DNA of 28,396 nucleotides from Bacillota bacterium (GTDB taxonomy: Bacteria; Bacillota; Clostridia; Christensenellales; SZUA-584). The stretch covers positions 1 to 28,396 of the forward strand of contig JAEYPO010000014.1 in assembly GCA_023410595.1 (NCBI GenBank), read 5' to 3'. The notes under the pieces were generated by a model. That model was not told the DNA's origin and searched no databases. It saw only the letters and a list, made by a program, of their open reading frames with translations. The position numbers were made by a program, and so were the translations under genes. Positions 7,407-12,704 of this stretch are shown here, one piece after another (within the stretch, counting starts at the first letter, position 1; each line of letters opens with the position of its first letter).

Positions 7407-8395
7407 TGGTCTTAGCGGCAGTCGAGACGGTCATTGCCATATTCCTGATGATAGGGGCCGGGGTCTTCATAGCGTCGAAAAAATGGGTCACATCCGAAAC
7501 TATGAATATCTTCCCCAAGATAATCGTCAACATCGCAATACCCTGCATGATAGTCTATTTCTTTTCCGACCCGGAGTATATCACAAAGCAAAAACTAATT
7601 GACGCGTGGCTGCCGGTAGCTTTGGTTTTCGTTGTGCTGCCGCTTACATTCATTTTAGGAAAACTCATCGCTGCGGCCTTTCGCATACCCAGAACGCGGC
7701 GGGGAGTATTTGCGGCGCTGTTTCCGTTTTCCAATTCGATTTTCATAGGCGTGCCTGTAGCGACCGCGCTGTTCGGCTCCGCAGGGCTTCCTTTTGTTAT
7801 GTACTACTACCTTGCGAACACCACGTTTTTCTGGACGCTCGGGTTTTACTCTATCCGCCGCGACGCGGACCTGATAAACGGAGCGGGAAGCCGCGTGGGT
7901 ATAAGAGAAGTAATGAGAAAGCTCGTTTCTCCGCCGATGATAACGCTCATTGTGATGTTCATCATTGTGCTTTCGGGAGTGACGCTGCCCCCGTTTCTGG
8001 TAACGGCGGCGAAGGACATGAACGGGCTTGTAACGCCGCTGTCGCTTGTTTACATGGGCTGCATGATATACGGCTACAGAAAGGAATGCTTTGGTTTCGA
8101 AAGAGACGTCGTCCCGGTGATGCTCGGAAGATTCCTTATAGCGCCGGGGCTTATATTTGCGGCGTGCACTCTCGCTGCGGGCCTGTTTGGGGATAAGCTC
8201 GGCAGCATCGACACGGTGCTTATGAGAAACGTAATAACCGTACAGGCGGGGCTGCCGGCAATGACGAATATATCGATAGTTGCGGCGTACTGCGGCGCGG
8301 ATTCCGGGTTCGCTACAAAGAGCTTCTTCTGGACGACGCTCGCTTCGCTATTAACGATACCCGCGTATATGCTGCTGTTTCACAGTATCGCGTAG
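7406..8395 (+). CDS. AEC (auxin efflux carrier) family transporter
   Basis: The 329-residue product has about ten hydrophobic segments in two halves, the layout of the AEC/bile-arsenite superfamily. Recognisable blocks include GVFIASKKWV near the start, NSIFIGVPVATALFG, the VIVLSGVTLPPFL type segment, and MPAMTNISIVAAYCGAD-like near the end (LPAMTNISIVAAY). Bacterial members such as MleP export or import carboxylates or amino acids; the substrate here is not visible. Position directly after aspartokinase (TGATG overlap) suggests, as inference only, a link to an aspartate-family amino acid or a related carboxylate. A terminator hairpin follows 15 bp after the stop. Confidence 0.85.
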   Translation: MVLAAVETVIAIFLMIGAGVFIASKKWVTSETMNIFPKIIVNIAIPCMIVYFFSDPEYITKQKLIDAWLPVALVFVVLPLTFILGKLIAAAFRIPRTRRGVFAALFPFSNSIFIGVPVATALFGSAGLPFVMYYYLANTTFFWTLGFYSIRRDADLINGAGSRVGIREVMRKLVSPPMITLIVMFIIVLSGVTLPPFLVTAAKDMNGLVTPLSLVYMGCMIYGYRKECFGFERDVVPVMLGRFLIAPGLIFAACTLAAGLFGDKLGSIDTVLMRNVITVQAGLPAMTNISIVAAYCGADSGFATKSFFWTTLASLLTIPAYMLLFHSIA

Positions 8396-8410
8396 AGATA
8401 AACAAAGAAT

Positions 8411-8432
8411 CGGCCAACACGGCCGTTTTTTT
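8411..8432 (+). terminator. Intrinsic terminator of the DUF1015-aspartokinase-AEC operon
   Basis: Stem CGGCC/GGCCG (8411-8415, 8421-8425) with loop AACAC is followed by seven Ts. Confidence 0.8.
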
Positions 8433-8504
8433 ATGGGATATTGTACATTTATGACGTCGCATTGCATGTGAGGAAAAAGCCGCTGCCCAAGGCTGTTATG
8501 ATAA

Positions 8505-8512
8505 AAAATAAT
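8505..8512. repeat. Target-site duplication, left copy (AAAATAAT)
   Basis: These eight bases directly outside the left inverted repeat are repeated exactly outside the right one. Confidence 0.85.
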
Positions 8513-8526
8513 CGGAATTATCCCTT
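8513..8526 (+). repeat. Left terminal inverted repeat of the IS1595-like transposon
   Basis: CGGAATTATCCCTT; exact reverse complement at 10789-10802. The transposase -35 box overlaps its inner edge. Confidence 0.9.
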
Positions 8527-8554
8527 GATATGTGGCAAACCTTTGTGCTATAGT
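8525..8554 (+). promoter_or_regulatory. Putative transposase promoter
   Basis: TTGATA (8525-8530), an 18-nt spacer, then TATAGT (8549-8554). A GAGGTGAT ribosome binding site at 8561-8568 precedes the ATG at 8574. Confidence 0.55.
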
Positions 8555-8573
8555 CATGCCGAGGTGATAAATT

Positions 8574-9477
8574 ATGACGTTTTTGGAACTATTAAAGAGA
8601 TTCCCCGATGAACAATCTTGTATAGACTATTATCTGAAAATCCGTTATCCAGACGGTGTACATTGTAATCATTGCGGCTCTCCTAGGGTTTATATGAGAA
8701 AAACCCAGAATAAAGCCTTTGATTGCTACGATTGCAAGAACACCTTTTCCCCTTTCAAAGATACTATATTTGAGCATTCTTCTACCGATATGCGCAAATG
8801 GTTTTATGCTATCCACCTTTTCCTTAACGGAAAGAAGGGAATATCAGCTTTACAGTTGCAGCGTGAAATCGGCGTCACCTACAAGACCGCTTGGAGAATG
8901 TTACAGCAGATTCGTACCGCTATGGGCAACATTCAACAGAAAGAGTTCTTTGATACCATCATTGAGATGGACGAAACATATGTAGGCGGCAAACCGCGCA
9001 AGGACAACGACCACGATGATCTAGGCAGTGGCGGAGCAGGGCATACAGGCAGAGCAACATCTAAAACCCCTGTTATTGGCGCTGTAGACCGTTATAGCAA
9101 GCGTGTGTATGCTAGGGTTTCTGCCCGACAAGGATGGACGTAGATTGTCTTTTAAACAGCTTCTGAACGTCTTAGAGCAAGTACCTAAACCCGAAAACGG
9201 CAACATTATAATCACCGACGAGTTAAGCTATTACAATCCGTTAACCGATAAAAACTATATTCACCTTAGAGTTAATCACAAGACCACATACGCCAGTGGC
9301 GAAGTCCATACCAACAACATTGAATCTTTTTGGGCAACCTTAAAACGTGGCGTTTACGGTATCTATCACCACGTTTCAGTTAAGCACATGCAACGTTATG
9401 TTGACGAGTTTTGTTTTAGGTATAACAATCGTAATCAGGATATGTTTAGCTTAGTTTTAGGACAGGCTAGGATATAA
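8574..9477 (+). pseudogene. IS1595-family transposase, broken by a one-base frameshift
   Basis: The N-terminal half (8574 to about 9119) has a zinc-ribbon of the IS1595 type (CNHCGSPRVYM ... FDCYDCKNTFSPF), then the first catalytic Asp in EMDETYVGGK. The C-terminal half continues in another frame (from about 9118) with LPDKDGRRLSFKQLL, the second Asp in IITDELSYYNP, and HTNNIESFWATLKRG for the third acidic site. The two halves join if one T in the GTTT at 9117-9120 is removed (ARV then LPDKDG). The shift needed is +1, not the -1 slip used by some IS elements, so I read it as a mutation or sequencing error, not programmed frameshifting. Otherwise the protein is full length, about 300 residues. 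Confidence 0.88.
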
Positions 9478-9479
9478 AA

Positions 9480-9500
9480 ATTCCCGTTTTTGACGGGAAT
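9480..9500 (-). terminator. Terminator between transposase and cargo genes
   Basis: A perfect 8-bp stem, ATTCCCGT/ACGGGAAT, with a 5-nt loop. On the minus strand it is followed by TTTTTATA, so it best serves the cargo pair. Confidence 0.75.
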
Positions 9501-9508
9501 AAGTACCT

Positions 9509-9856
9509 TTATTTTATAAATAATGCTAGTACTCCTGGTACTGCCGCTATCAATGCAGCAACAAGTGCTATGAGCCAAGTTTTAGTACTACTCTTTTTAT
9601 CTTTGATGCTGGTTGCAATATCGTCAATCTTTTTATCTATAAGTTTTATGTCGCCTCTTATTTCAGCTATTTCTCGTACTTGTTGTAATTGGGTTGCGCG
9701 AATATCTTCTATTGCGCTTGCCATCTCAATTACCTTCTTTCTATAAGACTCTAACCAAGTCTCAATCTTATTATATGTTGTAATTTTATTTTTAGCAACC
9801 GCGAAAAACAACGCTTGCTTAACATCTGTTTTATCAGCAACTTTTAAATAGCTCAT
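9509..9856 (-). CDS. Transposon cargo: coiled-coil protein with C-terminal membrane anchor
   Basis: This 115-residue protein has a soluble N-terminal part (VADKTDVKQALFFAVAKNK), a heptad-rich stretch (about 44-88) and one C-terminal hydrophobic helix (TWLIALVAALIAAVPGVLAL, about 93-112) ending in Lys. It is thus a tail-anchored protein with a coiled coil, in outline like phage XhlA-type or holin-accessory proteins. That is only a resemblance in layout; I do not recognise the family. It lies inside the IS1595-like transposon. Its ATG overlaps the stop of the upstream gene by four bases (ATGA), so both are made from one mRNA with coupled translation. A terminator follows within 30 bp. Confidence 0.7.
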   Translation of the reverse strand: MSYLKVADKTDVKQALFFAVAKNKITTYNKIETWLESYRKKVIEMASAIEDIRATQLQQVREIAEIRGDIKLIDKKIDDIATSIKDKKSSTKTWLIALVAALIAAVPGVLALFIK

Positions 9857-10146
9857 TTCCCGGGCCCCATTAATGTTGTTATGCTTTTTATTATTGCGTC
9901 AGGAAGCTTTAACTCTCCATTTACCGCTTCATAAGCTTCAATATGTGCTTTCAACATTATGTAAATTGCTTTTGCATGTAATGGGCTTGTGTGTATGTCT
10001 ATTTTTTCTTCTATAATTTCTCCTATCATTTCACCAGTGGGGCTAATATCGGGGGAAGTCATAGCAAACGACATTAGGCAGTCGTATAACCCCATCACCA
10101 TTTTAAAACTGTTAGTGTACATATGCTTTTCATTGTTCATGTCCAT
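9853..10146 (-). CDS. Transposon cargo: small soluble protein, unknown function
   Basis: The 97-residue product is mainly helical in appearance and soluble. Visible stretches include MVMGLYDCLMSFAMTSPDIS, EMIGEIIEEKIDIHTSPLHAKAIYIMLKAHIEAYEAVNGEL and a C-terminal TTLMGPGK. I recognise no family. The start at 10146 has GGAGG 8 nt upstream; a TTG six codons further up overlaps that site and is unlikely. It is the first gene of a two-gene operon with the membrane-anchored coiled-coil protein and has its own extended -10 promoter. A partner pair of soluble plus membrane-anchored small proteins could be a toxin-antitoxin or immunity-type module, which is speculation. Confidence 0.65.
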   Translation of the reverse strand: MDMNNEKHMYTNSFKMVMGLYDCLMSFAMTSPDISPTGEMIGEIIEEKIDIHTSPLHAKAIYIMLKAHIEAYEAVNGELKLPDAIIKSITTLMGPGK

Positions 10147-10175
10147 TTTGCATTCCTCCAACAAGTTTATTACAC

Positions 10176-10184
10176 ATTATATCA
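10176..10184 (-). promoter_or_regulatory. Extended -10 promoter for the minus-strand cargo pair
   Basis: On the minus strand the sequence reads TGATATAAT, a perfect TATAAT with the TGn extension. No good -35 is seen at 17 nt. It lies about 30 bp before the start at 10146. Confidence 0.55.
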
Positions 10185-10211
10185 CATATTTGTATTTTGT
10201 GTAGTATTTTG

Positions 10212-10241
10212 TTGAAAGACATGTATTTACCATGTTATATT
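10212..10241 (+). promoter_or_regulatory. Putative promoter for the plus-strand cargo gene
   Basis: TTGAAA (10212-10217), an 18-nt spacer and TATATT (10236-10241), divergent from the minus-strand cargo promoter. Confidence 0.5.
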
Positions 10242-10273
10242 TACTTTATCGTTATGAAAGGGGTATAACTTTA

Positions 10274-10618
10274 ATGGCCATTGTCTTAGACGAACGCTAT
10301 GAACGAATCCTCTATTTTCTTCAAAAACACGACCATATTTATGACACAAATACAGTTTGCCAAAACACCTCTACTGAAATAGCTGATGTATTATATTTGC
10401 GCGATAAACTTCACTTTCTTAAATGGTACGATTACGGCATCCCCGCCCTTGATTCTGAAGGGCTTAATTATCTGGCATAAAAGAAAAAATCCGAACAAGG
10501 GGAATATGCTACAAAACAAGATAACCGTAAAGCAACCAAGATGGCTGTTTGGGCATTAATTATCGCAGCAGTCGGTATAGTATACCAAGTATTGTCAGAC
10601 CTATTGCACATAAACTAA
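10274..10618 (+). pseudogene. Transposon cargo: winged-helix-like protein plus TM helix, split by in-frame TAA
   Basis: The first part, 10274-10480, encodes 68 residues (MAIVLDERYERILYFLQKHD ... GLNYLA). They look like a small winged-helix domain, ending with an SEGLNYL strand typical of the wing. The start ATG has AAAGGGG 10 nt upstream. After the TAA at 10478-10480 the same frame stays open for 45 more codons to 10618: a charged linker (KKKSEQGEYATKQDNRKATK) and a hydrophobic helix (MAVWALIIAAVGIVYQVL). This reads like one 114-residue membrane-tethered helix-turn-helix protein with a nonsense mutation. Alternatively the 68-residue product is the functional form, or the stop is read through. 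It is cargo of the IS1595-like element. Family not recognised. Confidence 0.55.
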
Positions 10619-10667
10619 TAACAATGCTTGCTTTTGGGTTTTCGATCCATCGTGTTTTACTTTTCAT
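10560..10667 (-). CDS. Possible 35-residue single-TM peptide at the right end of the transposon
   Basis: An ATG at 10667 with GTGAGG 8 nt upstream opens a frame of 35 codons: a basic N-terminus (MKSKTRWIENPKAS), one hydrophobic helix (IVISLCAIGLTILGILY) and RLLR. The composition is typical of small membrane peptides, including type I toxins. It overlaps, antisense, the last 59 bp of the plus-strand split gene. Such short frames arise by chance, so the call rests on the ribosome binding site and the TM pattern alone. The stretch 10668-10788 between it and the inverted repeat holds no gene that I can see. Confidence 0.35.
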   Translation of the reverse strand: MKSKTRWIENPKASIVISLCAIGLTILGILYRLLR

Positions 10668-10788
10668 CTTTTTTACCTCACTTTACGGTTGAAGCATACC
10701 ATACAAGCCTGTTTCAAATCGCTCATTAATGCCTATTGGCTATATCTTATTACTCACAGCTATATTTTCGTGCTTCTTATCACACTTT

Positions 10789-10802
10789 AAGGGATAATTC
10801 CG
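10789..10802 (-). repeat. Right terminal inverted repeat of the IS1595-like transposon
   Basis: AAGGGATAATTCCG, exact complement of the left end. Confidence 0.9.
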
Positions 10803-10810
10803 AAAATAAT
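10803..10810. repeat. Target-site duplication, right copy (AAAATAAT)
   Basis: Identical to 8505-8512. It forms most of the T-tract of the neighbouring minus-strand terminator. Confidence 0.85.
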
Positions 10811-10832
10811 TAGGAGGGCACAGAGGCCCTCC
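10803..10832 (-). terminator. Terminator of the LysM-CAP gene, with transposon inserted at its T-tract
   Basis: Stem GGAGGGC/GCCCTCC (10813-10819, 10826-10832) with a 6-nt loop is followed on the minus strand by TAATTATTTT. The transposon starts right after this tract. Confidence 0.75.
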
Positions 10833-10852
10833 CATAAAAGTATACTGCCGGT

Positions 10853-11665
10853 TCAATATATTTTAGCGAATTCCTGCGTCCAATAGAGCGTGCCGTTGGA
10901 GGCTTTGGCAACGCCCACGCCTATGTGCGTGTATGTAGCGGACAGTATGTTGGCCTTGTGGCCCGCGGAGTTCATCCACGAGTTCATTACCTCCTGAGCA
11001 GTTCTCTGGCCGTACGCTATATTCTCGCCCGCCGCGCTGAACCTGAGGCCGAATCTCTCCATCATATTGAACGGCGAGCCGTATGTTGGCGAGGTGTGCG
11101 AGAAATAATTATTGTTGATCATGTCCTGGCTCTTAAGCCGCGCCACATAGCCAAGCTGGCTGTCGTATTTTAATAGCTCAAGGCCTCTGTTTGAACGCTC
11201 CCTGTTGACGAGATCTATTACCTGCTGCTCGTAGGAAGTAAGGCTGTTCGTATCGGGTATCAGTATCTTCTGGCCGACATAGATCATGGAGATGTTCGTG
11301 ATATTGGGGTTTGCTCTCTTAAGCTCGGTCATGGAAATCTGATACTTGGCGGCTATGCCGTAGAACGTATCGCCGCTCCTTACGGTGTACTCCACGAACT
11401 TTGAGGACGGTATCGTTATCTTCTGACCAACATAAATCAGCGCCGGGTTCTTTATGGCGGGGTTCGCTGCGAGAATCTGCGATATGGTGACGCTGTAATA
11501 GCCCGCTATCCTAGACAGCGTGTCCCCTGACTTGACCGTGTATACCTGGTCCGCCGCAAAGCATACGGAAGTCATGGCAATGCACAGCGCCAGTACAAGC
11601 AGAGCCGTCCTGAGTACCGGTGATCGGGAAAAAGTTTTATTATAGTGTGATAATACTTTTCTCAT
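10853..11665 (-). CDS. Secreted LysM-LysM-CAP domain protein (YkwD/SafA-like)
   Basis: This 270-residue exported protein has a signal peptide (about 1-38, ending VCFAA). Two LysM peptidoglycan-binding repeats follow (about 42-86 and 93-137, each with YTV-SGDT and YVGQKI-IP). The C-terminal domain is a CAP/SCP (about 148-270), with NRERSNRGL, SHTSPTYGSPF, GENIAYG, GHKANIL and YWTQEFA. LysM domains hold such proteins on the cell wall. Bacterial CAP proteins of the YkwD type are common in spore formers, but their activity is not settled. I chose the ATG at 11665; a GTG at 11671 is the alternative. The only good Shine-Dalgarno lies beyond an intervening hairpin (see 11674-11694). The gene is divergent from a GntR regulator. 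Confidence 0.9.
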   Translation of the reverse strand: MRKVLSHYNKTFSRSPVLRTALLVLALCIAMTSVCFAADQVYTVKSGDTLSRIAGYYSVTISQILAANPAIKNPALIYVGQKITIPSSKFVEYTVRSGDTFYGIAAKYQISMTELKRANPNITNISMIYVGQKILIPDTNSLTSYEQQVIDLVNRERSNRGLELLKYDSQLGYVARLKSQDMINNNYFSHTSPTYGSPFNMMERFGLRFSAAGENIAYGQRTAQEVMNSWMNSAGHKANILSATYTHIGVGVAKASNGTLYWTQEFAKIY

Positions 11666-11673
11666 AATCACTA

Positions 11674-11694
11674 TAGAAAAATGACTTTTTTCTA
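11674..11694 (-). promoter_or_regulatory. Hairpin between Shine-Dalgarno and start codon of the LysM-CAP gene
   Basis: On the minus strand AAAGGAG (11695-11701) is followed directly by a perfect 8-bp stem, TAGAAAAA/TTTTTCTA with loop AGTCA, then TAGTGATT and the ATG. Without folding the spacing is 29 nt, too long; with the hairpin formed the effective spacing is 8 nt. Confidence 0.5.
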
Positions 11695-11744
11695 CTCCTT
11701 TCGATTAATTAGTACTATTATTTTGCGTAAAACTTAAAATATTA

Positions 11745-11773
11745 TTTACAAAAATATCTCAGCCTGCTAAAGT
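11745..11773 (+). promoter_or_regulatory. Putative promoter for the GntR regulator
   Basis: TTTACA (11745-11750), a 17-nt spacer and TAAAGT (11768-11773), about 38 bp before the start codon. Confidence 0.4.
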
Positions 11774-11810
11774 CAATGTATGCTTATATGCTAACAGAGG
11801 AAAAAAATAC

Positions 11811-12518
11811 ATGAATGTGAAGGTGCCGACTTACTTTAAATTAAAGGAAAAAATATTGAAGGACATAGAGTCGGGATCGCTCGTGCCCGGAGACGTGCTG
11901 CCCTCAGAGCGCGCTCTCGCGGCTATGCACGGGCTTTCGAGGATGACTGTGCGCCAGGCGCTGACCGATCTCGTAACGGCGGGGATATTGTATCGGGAGC
12001 AGGGGCGCGGAACTTTCGTTTCCGCCCGCAAGATGCAGCAGAGAAACATATCCAGCTTTTCCGAGACTGTTCGTGAAATGGGCTTTTCACCCAGCACTAA
12101 GGTAGTTGAGTTCGCGGTAATAAAACCGCCCGAAGACATTGCCGCCAAGCTGATGGTAAAGGACTCAGACGTATACAGGGCGCTGCGCGTCCGGCTTGCG
12201 GACACTGTGCCGGTAGCGGTGGAAGAAGTGTTCATACCGTTCCATATCTGCCCGGGGCTTGTTAAAAAAGATTTGCAGTCGTCGCTTTACACTATTATAA
12301 ACAAGACTTTCGGGCACAGAGTGGGCAGCGCGGACTGCTCTGTGTCGACGCATCACCCGACGTCAAGGCAGCAGGAATACCTTAATATATCGCGGAATAC
12401 ACCGGTACTCAAGATTGACAGCCTTTATTATTCGGTGAGCGGCATAACGCTGTATTACGAGAGAGCTATATATAGAGCAGACATGTATGAGGTGAGCTTC
12501 AGGATAACGACGCAGTAA
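11811..12518 (+). CDS. GntR family transcriptional regulator, HutC/UTRA subfamily
   Basis: This 235-residue DNA-binding protein has an N-terminal winged helix (about 1-72: YFKLKEKILKDIESGSLVPGD, LPSERALAAMHGLSRMTVRQAL, GILYREQGRGTFVS). The C-terminal UTRA ligand-binding domain (about 90-232) includes VYRALRVRLADTVPVAVEEVFIP and YYERAIYRADMYEVSFRI. UTRA regulators usually bind a sugar phosphate, amino acid or similar small molecule and repress a nearby catabolic or transport operon. Here no such operon is adjacent: the neighbours are the divergent LysM-CAP gene and a convergent alaS. Its target and ligand therefore cannot be inferred; control of the divergent gene is possible. AGAGGA lies about 9 nt before the ATG. 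Confidence 0.9.
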   Translation: MNVKVPTYFKLKEKILKDIESGSLVPGDVLPSERALAAMHGLSRMTVRQALTDLVTAGILYREQGRGTFVSARKMQQRNISSFSETVREMGFSPSTKVVEFAVIKPPEDIAAKLMVKDSDVYRALRVRLADTVPVAVEEVFIPFHICPGLVKKDLQSSLYTIINKTFGHRVGSADCSVSTHHPTSRQQEYLNISRNTPVLKIDSLYYSVSGITLYYERAIYRADMYEVSFRITTQ

Positions 12519-12581
12519 AGATAATGATTACGGACTATTTTATAAATATAATATAATGCAATACAGGATTAAAAATAAACA

Positions 12582-12612
12582 TGCCTTTTGGTGACATGTG
12601 CGCCAAAAGGCA
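12582..12612 (+). terminator. Terminator-like hairpin after the GntR gene
   Basis: A perfect 10-bp stem, TGCCTTTTGG/CCAAAAGGCA, with an 11-nt loop, followed by ATAATTATTTTAT. Confidence 0.65.
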
Positions 12613-12642
12613 ATAATTATTTTATGTGAGATGATAATAAGC

Positions 12643-12672
12643 GCCCGCCGGCCGTGCGAAGCACAGGCGGGC
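12643..12672 (-). terminator. Second hairpin downstream of alaS
   Basis: A 7-bp stem, GCCCGCC/GGCGGGC, encloses an inner GTGC/GCAC hairpin. It lies just beyond the alaS-proximal hairpin and lacks a clean T-run, so it may instead be a palindromic intergenic repeat. Confidence 0.4.
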
Positions 12673-12677
12673 AAGAC

Positions 12678-12704
12678 CCGAAGGCAAACGTAGTTTGCCT
12701 TCGG
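12678..12704 (-). terminator. Hairpin directly after the alaS stop codon
   Basis: A perfect 12-bp stem, CCGAAGGCAAAC/GTTTGCCTTCGG, with a 3-nt loop, begins at the base after the TAG. No T-tract follows, so it may act as an mRNA 3' stabiliser or a weak terminator. Confidence 0.55.

Larger units (their letters stand above)
8513..10802. mobile_element. IS1595-like transposon with passenger genes (2290 bp, complete ends)
   Basis: The ends are perfect 14-bp inverted repeats, CGGAATTATCCCTT at 8513-8526 and its complement at 10789-10802, with weaker similarity extending inward about 13 bp. They are flanked by a perfect 8-bp direct repeat, AAAATAAT (8505-8512 and 10803-10810), the duplication length known for IS1595-family elements. 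Inside are an IS1595-type transposase (+), two coupled small genes (-), a small gene (+) and a possible micro-ORF (-). The interior is clearly more AT-rich than the flanking host genes. Ordinary IS1595 elements are about 0.7-1.1 kb; this one is twice that, so the remainder is cargo. Some IS1595 subgroups are known to carry passenger genes. The transposase is frameshifted, so this copy could move only if helped by another transposase. Confidence 0.9.

Noticed and set aside
9111..9124. Programmed frameshifting in the transposase
   Set aside because: The needed shift is +1 and no slippery heptamer lies in the right phase; a one-base insertion is simpler.
9103..9477. Second transposase half as an independent gene
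   Set aside because: It has no start signal of its own and continues the catalytic domain of the first half; it is the frameshifted remainder.
12643..12704. Two hairpins as a CRISPR-like or tandem repeat
   Set aside because: The stems are different sequences with no spacer-repeat periodicity.
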